Below, one piece after another: positions 1 to 6,253 of a stretch of 6,253 nt of DNA. Source of the stretch: Synergistaceae bacterium (GTDB taxonomy: Bacteria; Synergistota; Synergistia; Synergistales; Aminobacteriaceae); the NCBI GenBank assembly GCA_017427625.1, contig JAFRSL010000281.1, positions 1-6,253 of the forward strand. The letters run 5' to 3'. A model generated the notes under the pieces. That model was not told where the DNA came from and ran no database searches. It worked only from the letters and a program-made list of their open reading frames with translations. Positions within the stretch are counted from its first letter, which is position 1. Each line of letters begins with the position of its first letter. The translations under genes were made by a program, and so were the position numbers.

Positions 1-1
1 C

Positions 2-248
2 TCTTGCGTCGAAACTCCTGAGGCTGTGGCGAACTTGAACTCAAAGCAACGCAGAAGGGTTCTGTTGCACTCAAAGGAGATGGACGACTTCCTTCACAAT
101 GAGGCATTATCTGAGCAGAGACTTGGAACAAGCACTACTCACCTCCTGCTCAATGATGAGGCTAGTGAACTCATGGCGTATGTTTCACTTTGCCGCAGAT
201 GCTATACCTTCTCAAAATAAGATTGCCCGTCTCGCTGTAGGTTATTGA
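2..248 (+). pseudogene. Decayed GNAT-family N-acetyltransferase fragment (5' end outside window)
   Basis: The reading frame is already open at the left edge (codons from position 2) and runs to a TAA at 218-220. Its product contains MDDFLHNEALSEQ, then THLLLNDE and LMAYVSLC. This resembles the N-terminal half of small GNAT acetyltransferases, which transfer an acetyl group from acetyl-CoA to an amine. After the Cys codon at 191-193 the frame turns to nonsense (RRCYTFSK). Shifting by one base (codons from 195) restores a family-like text, ADAIPSQN-KIARLAVGY, which then stops at TGA 246-248. The simplest reading is one extra C at 193/194, plus loss of roughly 20 residues normally found between the ADAI and KIARLAV blocks. 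The stop falls before the acetyl-CoA binding loop (Q/RxxGxG/A), so no working enzyme could result. A GTG at 26 is an internal in-frame codon, not a convincing start. Family assignment is from memory of the motif pattern and is moderately sure; the broken state follows if the family call is right. Confidence 0.6.
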
Positions 249-493
249 CTTGGAATATAACTCTGCAATAAAATGTGTTATGTAAAATTGTATCGAATGG
301 TAAAAATTTTTCCGGCAATTTTATATCCTCATTGGAGGATGTCGCAGAAGTAAAGAAACCATTTACTGCTTTTGCGTGGATTGAAATAAGCGCAACCAAA
401 TCCAGACTTCTCAGCGTGAGTATGATTCGCCCATCAGCATGAGAGCCAATATCAATGCACTAGCTAACAGGGTATTTAACTCGTACAAAGTTG
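249..493. other. AT-rich stretch with no convincing gene
   Basis: About 245 bases lie between the acetyltransferase remnant and the operon-end hairpin. The section 249-345 is noticeably AT-rich compared with the genes to the right. Short frames are open on both strands (275-442 on +, roughly 202-462 on minus), but none has a ribosome binding site at its start or a product I recognise. A TTGACT (245-250) followed after 18 bases by TAAAAT (269-274) has promoter form on the + strand, but nothing convincing lies downstream. The stretch may be further decayed remains of the acetyltransferase locus. Confidence 0.5.
411..488 (-). CDS. Possible 25-residue hydrophobic miniprotein (doubtful)
   Basis: A TTG codon at 488-486 opens a 25-codon frame ending in TGA (413-411). 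The product is MYELN followed by a strongly hydrophobic run of about 14 residues (LLASALILALMLM), then GESYSR, which is the shape of a single membrane-spanning miniprotein. A GAGGGGG (500-494, minus) precedes the TTG by 5 bases and could serve as a weak ribosome binding site. It also forms the 3' arm of the hairpin at 494-519, so it would be hidden if that hairpin folds. The frame is open further upstream, back into the end of the exported-protein gene, without an ATG. Nothing else supports it; a chance hydrophobic frame is quite possible. Confidence 0.2.
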   Translation of the reverse strand: MYELNTLLASALILALMLMGESYSR

Positions 494-519
494 CCCCCTC
501 TGTATGACCTTCGAGGGGG
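494..519 (-). terminator. Hairpin at the end of the ugd operon, probable terminator
   Basis: On the minus strand CCCCCTC (519-513) pairs perfectly with GAGGGGG (500-494) around a 12-base loop. The hairpin starts 7 bases after the TAG stop of the exported-protein gene, where a terminator for the leftward operon is expected. The run after it on that strand (CAACTTTGT) is only weakly U-rich, so termination may be inefficient or Rho-assisted. The + strand side is also not a clean T run, so I do not claim a bidirectional terminator. Confidence 0.55.
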
Positions 520-526
520 TCTTCTC

Positions 527-976
527 CTAATTCAGCGTTGACTTCAGGGCTGTGGGAAGAGTGCTGTCGTTCTTCAGCTGACGCACAAGCTCAGACCTTC
601 TAGGCGTCCCAGCATCATAAAGCTCCACAAGCCTGCACTTCACCATCACTGCCCGGCGCGAGTTCGGGTAATTCCGCAAGCAAAGCTCAAGAACTTCAGC
701 AGCCTCCTTCCTACGCTCCTCTGGAAATCCCTCAAGGTACAAATCCGCCAAGTCCCAATACGCAGCCTCACCTTCCTCAGTTCCCTTGCAGCGTTCGGCA
801 ATCTTTTTGAGGATGGACTCCTTTTCCGAAGGGTCTGCAGATGAACCGAGCCTGTTAAGTTCCACGCGCATGATCAATCCCTCGCGCTCAATTCCTGAAA
901 TATCCTCGCCATACGAACACACTGGCATTATGAGAATCGAGAGCAACGCAAAAACTTTCAGCCTTAAACTTAGCAT
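527..976 (-). CDS. Small exported helical-repeat (TPR-like) protein, function unknown
   Basis: The product is 149 residues. Residues 1-23 form a Sec signal peptide: a positively charged start (MLSLRLK), a hydrophobic core (VFALLSILIM), and a plausible signal peptidase I site SYG/ED after residue 23. The Cys at residue 20 follows MPV, which is a poor lipobox, so a lipoprotein is unlikely. The mature part is highly charged and looks all-helical. Residues 64-121 (AAYWDLADLYLEG, then EAAEVLELCLRNYPNS, then VMVKCRLVELYD) have the alternating small/aromatic pattern and the YPNS turn typical of tetratricopeptide-type repeats, about one and a half units, suggesting protein binding in the periplasm. 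The start is the ATG at 976, preceded 8 bases upstream by GGGAGG (990-985). That ATG overlaps the ugd stop (ATGCTAA), so the two are translationally coupled and in one operon. I do not recognise the family, and a link to polysaccharide export is only a guess from position. Confidence 0.8.
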   Translation of the reverse strand: MLSLRLKVFALLSILIMPVCSYGEDISGIEREGLIMRVELNRLGSSADPSEKESILKKIAERCKGTEEGEAAYWDLADLYLEGFPEERRKEAAEVLELCLRNYPNSRRAVMVKCRLVELYDAGTPRRSELVRQLKNDSTLPTALKSTLN

Positions 977-2286
977 ACTTCTGGCCTCCCTATTGAAATG
1001 TATGTAAATCCCCGACGCTTCATCTCGGCGGGGTTATAGATGTTACGTCCGTCAATGATTATTGGTGCGGTCATTAGAGCTTTGACGCGGGAAAAATCCG
1101 GCTGGCGATAGATGTCCCATTCCGTCATCACCGCGAGCGCATCTGCTCCGTTTAATGCCTCGTACATGTCCGTGAAGTAATCGAGTCTGTCCCTTTCACC
1201 CAAAACGGAACGCATCTCTTCCATTGCGCGGGGGTCTGTGGCACGTACTTTCGCTCCGGCTTCGAGGAGTGAGTTGATGAGAACGTGTGAAGGGGCTTCA
1301 CGGGTGTCGGAGGTCTTGGGCTTGAAGGCAAGTCCCCAGACTGCTATGACTTTGCCGTTGAGGGTGTCGAATTTTGCTGACAGCTTCGTGAACATCGACT
1401 GCTTTGCGAGTTCGTTAACTTCGTCGACTGCCGTGAGAATCTTAGGCTCATAGCCTGATGAACGTGCAAAATTACGCAATGCTCTCACGTCTTTCGGGAA
1501 GCATGAGCCTCCGTAACCGCATCCGGCCTTGAGGAAATTCTTGCCGATCCGCGCATCAAGTCCTATTCCTCGCCTTACGTTCTCAACATCTGCACCGACA
1601 TGCTCACATATTCCGGCGATCTCGTTCATGAATGAGATTCGTGTTGCAAGCATGGCGTTGGCGGCGTACTTCGACATCTCGGCTGAAGCTATGTCCATGA
1701 ATATCAGCTTTGAAGGCTCAAGGAACGAATATAGTTCCTCGAAAATTCGCCGTGCCTCTGGAGTGTCGACACCTATGATCACTCTGTCGGGATCAAGGAA
1801 GTCATTGAGTGATGAACCTTCACGGAGAAACTCAGGGTTCGAGGCCATGAAGATTTTGTGAGGAACTTTTCGAGACGATATGATGGATTTCACGCGGCTG
1901 TTCGTTCCGACTGGTACGGTTGACTTCACGACGACGAGGAGGTCTGGTGAGCCTGAGATTCCTTCGGCGATGTCGCTGGCGGCACTCTCAATGTAGGCCA
2001 TGTTCGCGCTTCCGTCGGGATTTTGGGGTGTCCCTACGCAGATGAAACAGGCTTCGACATTCTTGAGGGCTTCGGAAGATGAGGTCGTGAAAGACAGACG
2101 GCCCTCGTTCATGTTTCGCCGCATCATTTCTTCGAGGCCTGGTTCGTAGAAGGGAACTATGCCATTTCGGAGCTTCGAGATCCTTTCTGTGTTAACGTCG
2201 GCGCAGACAACGTTATTTCCGTAGCGCGCAAAGCATGTCCCCGTTACGAGACCGACATATCCTGTGCCTAGTACTGCAAGTCTCAA
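970..2286 (-). CDS. ugd: UDP-glucose 6-dehydrogenase
   Basis: This cytoplasmic enzyme oxidises UDP-glucose to UDP-glucuronate in two NAD+-dependent steps, supplying glucuronate or its derivatives for capsule, exopolysaccharide or lipid-linked glycans. The 438-residue product has normal family length. Residues 7-12 (GTGYVG) are the Rossmann NAD-binding loop. KSTVPVGT (121-128) and NPEFLREGS (150-158) are the conserved blocks of the first domain. K206 and N210 lie in the central helix (SKYAAN). GYGGSCFPKD (257-266) carries the catalytic thiol C262. WGLAFKPKTSDTRE (317-330) and DGRN (412-415) belong to the C-terminal UDP-sugar binding domain. All key residues are present, so it should be active. 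I chose the TTG at 2286 because the product then begins MRLAVLGTGYVG as family members do, and AAAGGAG lies upstream. The in-frame ATG at 2314 falls in the -10 box, and the one at 2439 lies in the tRNA gene. It is the first gene of a two-gene operon. UDP-N-acetylmannosamine dehydrogenase is a relative but fits the motifs less well. Confidence 0.95.
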   Translation of the reverse strand: MRLAVLGTGYVGLVTGTCFARYGNNVVCADVNTERISKLRNGIVPFYEPGLEEMMRRNMNEGRLSFTTSSSEALKNVEACFICVGTPQNPDGSANMAYIESAASDIAEGISGSPDLLVVVKSTVPVGTNSRVKSIISSRKVPHKIFMASNPEFLREGSSLNDFLDPDRVIIGVDTPEARRIFEELYSFLEPSKLIFMDIASAEMSKYAANAMLATRISFMNEIAGICEHVGADVENVRRGIGLDARIGKNFLKAGCGYGGSCFPKDVRALRNFARSSGYEPKILTAVDEVNELAKQSMFTKLSAKFDTLNGKVIAVWGLAFKPKTSDTREAPSHVLINSLLEAGAKVRATDPRAMEEMRSVLGERDRLDYFTDMYEALNGADALAVMTEWDIYRQPDFSRVKALMTAPIIIDGRNIYNPAEMKRRGFTYISIGRPEVC

Positions 2287-2297
2287 TGAAAATATCT

Positions 2298-2304
2298 CTC
2301 CTTT
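2298..2304 (-). promoter_or_regulatory. Ribosome binding site deciding the TTG start of ugd
   Basis: AAAGGAG (2304-2298, minus) lies 11 bases before the TTG at 2286-2284, a slightly long but workable spacing. It lies downstream of the in-frame ATG at 2314-2312, so it cannot serve that codon; this favours TTG as the true start. Confidence 0.75.
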
Positions 2305-2311
2305 CGGGTGC

Positions 2312-2342
2312 ATTATACACTCTGATAATTTAGGGCTTGCAA
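2312..2342 (-). promoter_or_regulatory. ugd operon promoter
   Basis: On the minus strand a perfect TATAAT (2317-2312) is preceded by TTGCAA (2342-2337) with a 19-base spacer, longer than the ideal 17. Transcription should begin near 2305, giving a leader of about 20 bases that contains little beyond the ribosome binding site. The TTGCAA is palindromic and is also the -35 of the tRNA promoter on the other strand. No better -35 hexamer is visible at 16-18 bases. Confidence 0.65.
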
Positions 2343-2365
2343 AATTCTCATGCACTGAGTAAAAT
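2337..2365 (+). promoter_or_regulatory. tRNA-Leu promoter
   Basis: TTGCAA (2337-2342), a 17-base spacer and TAAAAT (2360-2365) form a good sigma-70 type promoter. Transcription would begin near 2372, about 15 bases before the mature 5' end of the tRNA, leaving a short leader for RNase P to remove. The -35 hexamer is shared with the divergent ugd promoter. Confidence 0.75.
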
Positions 2366-2386
2366 ATTTCTCGCGTTAAATCACTC

Positions 2387-2470
2387 GCCCGGTTGGCGGA
2401 ATTGGTAGACGCGCTAGATTCAGGTTCTAGTGGGGGCAACTTCGTGGAGGTTCGAGTCCTCTATCGGGCA
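2387..2470 (+). tRNA. tRNA-Leu, anticodon CAG (reads CUG)
   Basis: This is an 84-base class II tRNA. The acceptor stem pairs GCCCGGT (2387-2393) with ATCGGGC (2463-2469), with one G-U pair; A2470 is the discriminator base. The D-arm text GGCGGAATTGGTAGACGCG is typical of bacterial tRNA-Leu. The anticodon stem CTAGA/TCTAG (2414-2418, 2426-2430) encloses the loop TTCAGGT, placing CAG at 2421-2423. A 15-base variable arm (2431-2445) is the leucine hallmark. The T arm is GGAGG/CCTCT around TTCGAGT. CCA is not encoded (TCA follows the discriminator), so it must be added by nucleotidyltransferase. It has its own promoter upstream and a hairpin terminator 10 bases downstream. Confidence 0.97.
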
Positions 2471-2479
2471 TCAAATTTC

Positions 2480-2521
2480 AAGGAGTATAATCGTGTTACG
2501 CTTGACATGGTTATACTCTTT
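2480..2521 (+). terminator. Long hairpin after tRNA-Leu, probable terminator overlapping the rpoB promoter
   Basis: Positions 2480-2498 pair without interruption with 2503-2521, leaving a four-base loop CGCT. The 19-bp stem has four G-U pairs (at 2482, 2491, 2493 and 2497) and ends in CTCTTTTGTT, a short U run. The G-U pairs work only in the + strand RNA; on the other strand they would be A-C mismatches. This argues for a structure selected in the rightward transcript. It begins 10 bases after the tRNA and so is well placed to stop tRNA transcription. The stem is AT-rich for a terminator, so partial readthrough into rpoB or a role in 3' processing is possible. Confidence 0.65.
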
Positions 2522-2530
2522 TGTTATCAT
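2502..2530 (+). promoter_or_regulatory. rpoB promoter
   Basis: A consensus TTGACA (2502-2507), a 17-base spacer and TATCAT (2525-2530) form a strong sigma-70 type promoter. Transcription should start near 2537, giving a leader of about 34 bases before the rpoB ATG. The -35 and most of the spacer lie inside the descending arm of the tRNA-terminator hairpin. Confidence 0.8.
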
Positions 2531-2557
2531 GCGTCATTGCACTAAAAACAGACTATC

Positions 2558-2564
2558 AGGGAGG
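2558..2564 (+). promoter_or_regulatory. Ribosome binding site fixing the rpoB start
   Basis: AGGGAGG lies 6 bases before the ATG at 2571. The frame is open far upstream, and an in-frame ATG exists at 2529, but that codon overlaps the -10 box and has no such site, so 2571 is the start. Confidence 0.85.
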
Positions 2565-2570
2565 TTTCGT

Positions 2571-5500
2571 ATGCCGGAGTTTGTACCAATCACAAAATCA
2601 AGAAAGCGTTACACTTTCGGCCGCGCTCACGATTTAGTTGAAATGCCCGATATGATAGGCGTTCAGAGAGATTCTTACCACTGGTTCTTTCAGGACAATG
2701 TTCCTCCTAATGAAAGAAAATCTCAGGGGCTTCAGGAACTCTTGGAGGAAATTTTCCCAATCGAAAGCTTTGATGGCAACTTCGCTCTCGAATTTGTCAG
2801 CTATTCCATCGAGAAACCTAAAATCTCGGAAGAAGAAGCCAGGCAGAAAGATATGACTTGGGCCAGACCCATCAAAGCCGTCATCCGTCTCACTAACACA
2901 AGAACTCAGGTCAGGAAAGACGCCAGGGAGATTTTTCTCGGCGACTTCCCTGTCATGACCGACAGAGGCACCTTCATCATCAATGGCACTGAAAGAGTCG
3001 TCATCAATCAGCTCGCACGTTCTGCAGGAATATACTTCACTCACAATTCTGAAGGGTGTTCCGCCAAATTGATACCAGAGCGCGGAGCTTGGCTTGACTT
3101 CGCTATGCCTGAGTCGGACAAAGAATTTATCACAGTCAACATAGATAATAGGAAGAAACTTCCCGTAACCCTCCTGTTAAAAGCTATGGGTGCAAGGAAC
3201 AATGAGCATATCCTTGAGCTTTTAGGCATTCAGACAATCTTCAAGGAGTTCAACGTTGATCTCAAAGGTTACATGACCGCCGAGGACGTTACAAGCAACA
3301 ACGGCGATGTCGTCGTACCGAAGGGCACTCTCATTGACACGGAGGAAATGATCGCAAAGCTCTACAGCACTGATCCTTCTGACGGCGCTGGTGTCCTCGT
3401 CTATGACATGGAGCCTGCACTTGCCCGCACTATCGACAAAGAAGATACTGACAGTCCGGATGAAGCCATTAAAGACATATTCAAGCGTCTTAAACCCAAT
3501 GAGCTTGGAAGGATTGAGAATGCCCGCGATTACTTCAGAAGCCTCCTTCAAGACCAAAGACGTTATACCCTGGGACGCGTCGGACGCTACAAGCTGAATC
3601 GCCGCCTTGAGATGGACATTCCTGAGGATGACAGATTACTCAGTCTTGATGACATCATCGCAATCGTCAAGGAAATGTTCGCCATGAAAGCTGAGGACAA
3701 AGTAAGCGATGACATTGACCATCTCGGTAACAGAAGAGTTCGTTCTATCGGAGAGCTTTTGCAGAACCAGGTAAGAATTGGATTGCTGAGAATGGAGCGC
3801 ATCGTCAGGGAGAGAATGACTACCATCCCTAACCTTGACGAAGTTACAGGGCGCGAACTCATTAACGTCAGGCCAATTGCCGCTTGTCTCAGGGAGTTCT
3901 TCGGGTCAGGGCAGCTCTCCCAGTTCATGGATCAGACTAACCCTCTCGCTGAAGTTACTCACAGGCGCAGGCTCTCTGCTTTAGGCCCGGGCGGTCTCAG
4001 CCGTGAGCGTGCTGGATTTGAGGCAAGGGACGTCCACTACACCCACTATGGAAGGGTCTGTCCCATTGAAACACCTGAAGGCCCGAACATCGGCCTGGTT
4101 TCATCGCTCACTACTTACGCAAGCATAAATCCTCATGGCTTCCTCGTTACTCCGAGAAGAAAGGTTGAGAACGGCAAATTAACCGACAAGATCGCGCTTC
4201 TCTCAGCTGACGAAGAAGACAAGAATTATGTCGCTATGGCCAGCACTAAGCTCGAGGATGACGGCATAACTTTGGCCGGCGATTGTCCAACAAGGCACGC
4301 TGACGAAATCGTTACTGTTCCGCCCGAAATGGTCAATTACGTCGACGTTTCACCGCGTCAGATTGTATCGCCGTCTACTGCTCTAATCCCGTTCCTTGAG
4401 CATGACGACGCTAACAGGGCTTTGATGGGCTCGAACATGCAGAGGCAGGCAGTCCCGCTCTTGATCCCTGAGGCTCCCAGAGTTGGAACTGGCATTGAGC
4501 ACAGGATTGCATTGGACTCGGGGTCTTGCATCGTCTCAAAGGATGACGGCACTGTTACTTACGTCGATGCTGATGTCATAAAGATTAAGAACGACAAAGG
4601 CCGCGAACGTACTTATGAGATGATAAAGTTCCGCCGTTCAAACCAGTCAACCTTGACGCACCAGAAACCCCTCGTTCACAAGGGTGAGAAAGTCCGCAAA
4701 GGAGACATCATCGCTGACGGCCAGGCCATTGATAACGGCGAATTATCGCTGGGGCATAACGTTCTCGTAGCTTTCGTTCCATGGGAAGGCTACAACTTTG
4801 AGGACGCTATATTGCTCAGTGAAAATCTCGTCAAGGAAGACAAATTCTCTTCCATTCATATCGAAGAGTATGAGATCGAAGCAAGGGAAACTAAGCTCGG
4901 CGCAGAAGAAATTACCAGAGACATCCCCAACGTCGGCGAAGATATGCTGAGGAATCTCGATGACGACGGAATTATCAGGATTGGCGCGGAAGTTACGGCA
5001 GGTGACATTCTTGTCGGAAAAGTTACTCCTAAAGGCGAGTCAGATCAGACACCTGAGGAAAAACTATTGAGAGCTATATTCGGCGAGAAAGCAAGGGAAG
5101 TCCGCGATAATTCACTCAAGCTTCCTAACGGTTCGTGGGGAAAAGTCGTCGCAGTCAAGCAGATGGACAGAAGAAACAGCCCCGAAGCTCTTGGTTCTGG
5201 CGTCATGCGTTCCGTCAAAGTCTATGTAGCTCAGAGAAGGAAGATCACTGTCGGCGACAAAATGGCCGGCCGTCATGGAAACAAAGGCGTCGTAAGCAGA
5301 ATTTTACCCGTTGAGGATATGCCTTATTTGCCCGACGGTACTCCTGTCGATGTCGTTCTCAATCCTCTCGGTGTTCCCAGCCGTATGAATCTCGGTCAGG
5401 TTCTCGAGACAATCATGGGATTCGTCGCTATCAATAATGGCTGGTACGTCTCAACTCCAGTCTTTGAAGGTGCGAATGAAAGCGAGATTTTCGCCGAAAT

Positions 5501-6230
5501 GAGGAAGATTGCAGCAACCAAATACCCAGACCTCACCGAAGACGGAATGATCACTATCCGCGACGGCAGAACTGGAAGACCGATGGACAAGAAAGTTACA
5601 ATCGGCTGCATGTACATGCTGAAGCTCAATCACCTCGTAGACGACAAGATTCACGCGCGTTCAACCGGACCTTACAGCCTCATAACCCAGCAGCCTCTCG
5701 GCGGAAAAGCTCAGTTCGGCGGACAGAGATTCGGCGAAATGGAAGTCTGGGCTTTGGAAGGCTATGGTGCGGCTAACGTCCTTCAGGAAATTCTCACCGT
5801 TAAATCCGACGACATCAGAGGACGCGACAAGACTTATGAGCGCATCGTCAAGGGTCAGAGCCTCGTTAAGCCGGGAGTTCCTGAGAGCTTCAGGGTTCTC
5901 GTCAAGGAGCTTCAGGGCTTGGGTCTCGATGTTGAGGTCAGGTTCGATGACGGTTCTTGCGGAGATATTCCTATGGAAGACGATGACAGGCCAATCTTCA
6001 TTAACCGTTCTCAGGACAGTTTCTCAGCAAAAAAGCAGAAGAAATCCAAACCAAGAACTCAGCTCTTGAACGATGTTACTGACGATATTCTGAATATTCC
6101 GGTTGATAATGACAGTGAAGGTTTCACGGAGATTGTGGATATATTCGAGAGTGCCGAGCCTACTGCTGAGGATTTGGAGAAGATGTGTGAGGAGACGGAT
6201 ATTTTTGACGCAGGAGAGGGGGAGATTTAG
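2571..6230 (+). CDS. rpoB: DNA-directed RNA polymerase subunit beta
   Basis: This is the beta subunit of core RNA polymerase, which with beta-prime forms the active-site cleft and holds the rifampicin pocket. The product is 1219 residues against 1342 in E. coli. Key blocks in order: NGTER (138-142) in the protrusion; DIDHLGNRR (381-389); the rifampicin region 445-471 with D454, H464 and S469 matching E. coli D516, H526 and S531, so it reads as drug-sensitive; [20 protein letters not shown] with E744/D745 near the active centre; the flap; [12 protein letters not shown] with K897 and K905 matching E. coli K1065 and K1073; then the clamp-binding [20 protein letters not shown]. The numbering offset to E. 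coli rises from 69 at YNFED to 168 at [12 protein letters not shown], so the roughly 100-residue insertion in the E. coli flap region is absent. Residues 1124-1219 form an acidic tail beyond the conserved end, with one basic patch (KKQKKSKPR). It is followed two bases later by the rpoC start. No rplJ/rplL precedes it. Confidence 0.99.
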   Translation: MPEFVPITKSRKRYTFGRAHDLVEMPDMIGVQRDSYHWFFQDNVPPNERKSQGLQELLEEIFPIESFDGNFALEFVSYSIEKPKISEEEARQKDMTWARPIKAVIRLTNTRTQVRKDAREIFLGDFPVMTDRGTFIINGTERVVINQLARSAGIYFTHNSEGCSAKLIPERGAWLDFAMPESDKEFITVNIDNRKKLPVTLLLKAMGARNNEHILELLGIQTIFKEFNVDLKGYMTAEDVTSNNGDVVVPKGTLIDTEEMIAKLYSTDPSDGAGVLVYDMEPALARTIDKEDTDSPDEAIKDIFKRLKPNELGRIENARDYFRSLLQDQRRYTLGRVGRYKLNRRLEMDIPEDDRLLSLDDIIAIVKEMFAMKAEDKVSDDIDHLGNRRVRSIGELLQNQVRIGLLRMERIVRERMTTIPNLDEVTGRELINVRPIAACLREFFGSGQLSQFMDQTNPLAEVTHRRRLSALGPGGLSRERAGFEARDVHYTHYGRVCPIETPEGPNIGLVSSLTTYASINPHGFLVTPRRKVENGKLTDKIALLSADEEDKNYVAMASTKLEDDGITLAGDCPTRHADEIVTVPPEMVNYVDVSPRQIVSPSTALIPFLEHDDANRALMGSNMQRQAVPLLIPEAPRVGTGIEHRIALDSGSCIVSKDDGTVTYVDADVIKIKNDKGRERTYEMIKFRRSNQSTLTHQKPLVHKGEKVRKGDIIADGQAIDNGELSLGHNVLVAFVPWEGYNFEDAILLSENLVKEDKFSSIHIEEYEIEARETKLGAEEITRDIPNVGEDMLRNLDDDGIIRIGAEVTAGDILVGKVTPKGESDQTPEEKLLRAIFGEKAREVRDNSLKLPNGSWGKVVAVKQMDRRNSPEALGSGVMRSVKVYVAQRRKITVGDKMAGRHGNKGVVSRILPVEDMPYLPDGTPVDVVLNPLGVPSRMNLGQVLETIMGFVAINNGWYVSTPVFEGANESEIFAEMRKIAATKYPDLTEDGMITIRDGRTGRPMDKKVTIGCMYMLKLNHLVDDKIHARSTGPYSLITQQPLGGKAQFGGQRFGEMEVWALEGYGAANVLQEILTVKSDDIRGRDKTYERIVKGQSLVKPGVPESFRVLVKELQGLGLDVEVRFDDGSCGDIPMEDDDRPIFINRSQDSFSAKKQKKSKPRTQLLNDVTDDILNIPVDNDSEGFTEIVDIFESAEPTAEDLEKMCEETDIFDAGEGEI
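6212..6224 (+). promoter_or_regulatory. Ribosome binding site for rpoC inside the end of rpoB
   Basis: The purine-rich AGGAGAGGGGGAG ends 8 bases before the TTG at 6233 and lies within the last codons of rpoB. Ribosomes finishing rpoB would arrive directly at this site, so beta and beta-prime synthesis is probably coupled. Confidence 0.7.
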
Positions 6231-6232
6231 AG

Positions 6233-6253
6233 TTGGCAAGAAGAAAAGAGATA
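6233..6253 (+). CDS. rpoC: Start of RNA polymerase subunit beta-prime (only 7 codons in window)
   Basis: A TTG at 6233-6235, two bases after the rpoB stop, opens a frame reading MARRKEI to the window edge. The call rests mainly on context: rpoC follows rpoB almost universally, the ribosome binding site is well placed, and a short basic N-terminus is normal for beta-prime. Seven residues are too few for recognition by sequence alone. The non-ATG start is the only in-frame initiator in the visible piece. Confidence 0.8.

Noticed and set aside
245..274. TTGACT-18-TAAAAT promoter-like pair on the + strand
   Set aside because: It lies in AT-rich decayed sequence where such matches are common by chance, and no credible gene lies downstream.
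202..399. Minus-strand frame of 65 codons, open upstream to about 462
   Set aside because: The initiator would be a TTG with no ribosome binding site, the product resembles nothing I know, and its 3' part is antisense to the acetyltransferase remnant.
275..442. Plus-strand 55-codon frame starting at GTG, followed by an ATGA-overlapping 22-codon frame at 439
   Set aside because: No ribosome binding site precedes the GTG, the product is unrecognisable, and the second frame runs into the operon-end hairpin.
527..976. Reading the exported protein as a lipoprotein
   Set aside because: The only candidate Cys (residue 20) is preceded by MPV, which lacks the small residue at -1 and the Leu-like residue at -3 of a lipobox.
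2287..2439. Longer ugd product starting at ATG 2439 or ATG 2314
   Set aside because: The first start lies within the tRNA gene and the second within the TATAAT box; the extra residues do not match the family N-terminus.
2430..2570. Longer rpoB product starting upstream of 2571
   Set aside because: The extension translates the tRNA, the hairpin and the promoter; the ATG at 2529 overlaps the -10 box, while 2571 has a strong ribosome binding site.
2634..3044. Long antisense frame (136 codons) within rpoB, and similar antisense frames at 3222-3557 and 3587-3928
   Set aside because: They mirror the codon pattern of the conserved rpoB sequence and show no motif or ribosome binding site of their own.

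Overview
The window looks like a piece of bacterial chromosome, most likely from the phylum Synergistota. I base this on the overall feel of the RpoB sequence (compact, HYTHYGR motif, long C-terminal acidic tail) and on the mixed TTG/ATG start usage. The phylum call is recall-based inference and could not be tested here. The core content is housekeeping: the RNA polymerase beta subunit gene rpoB (complete, 1219 aa), the first seven codons of a gene that should be rpoC, and a tRNA-Leu(CAG) just upstream. Divergent from these is a two-gene operon made of a UDP-glucose 6-dehydrogenase and a small exported helical-repeat protein.

Layout from left to right. Positions 2-248 hold the 3' part of a GNAT-family acetyltransferase gene on the + strand, broken by a one-base frameshift, an apparent internal deletion and a premature stop. 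Positions 249-493 are AT-rich with no convincing gene. A GC-rich hairpin at 494-519 sits just beyond the end of the leftward operon. The exported protein gene (527-976, minus) overlaps the ugd stop codon by 7 nt, and ugd (970-2286, minus) starts with TTG. The 100-bp divergent spacer 2287-2386 contains back-to-back promoters that appear to share one palindromic TTGCAA -35 hexamer. Next come tRNA-Leu (2387-2470), a 19-bp hairpin (2480-2521) that acts as a likely tRNA terminator, and a near-consensus rpoB promoter (2502-2530) whose -35 lies inside that same hairpin. rpoB runs 2571-6230 and rpoC starts at 6233.

How it works together: the leftward operon supplies UDP-glucuronate for envelope or capsule polysaccharide, plus a small exported protein of unknown role. 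The rightward part makes a leucine tRNA and core RNA polymerase. rpoB has its own strong promoter directly upstream and is not preceded by rplJ-rplL as in most bacteria, so its supply is probably set independently of the L10/L12 operon.

I found no defence system, mobile element, CRISPR array or clearly novel gene system. The most interesting parts are the compact regulatory arrangements in the two spacers flanking the tRNA and the decayed acetyltransferase at the left edge.
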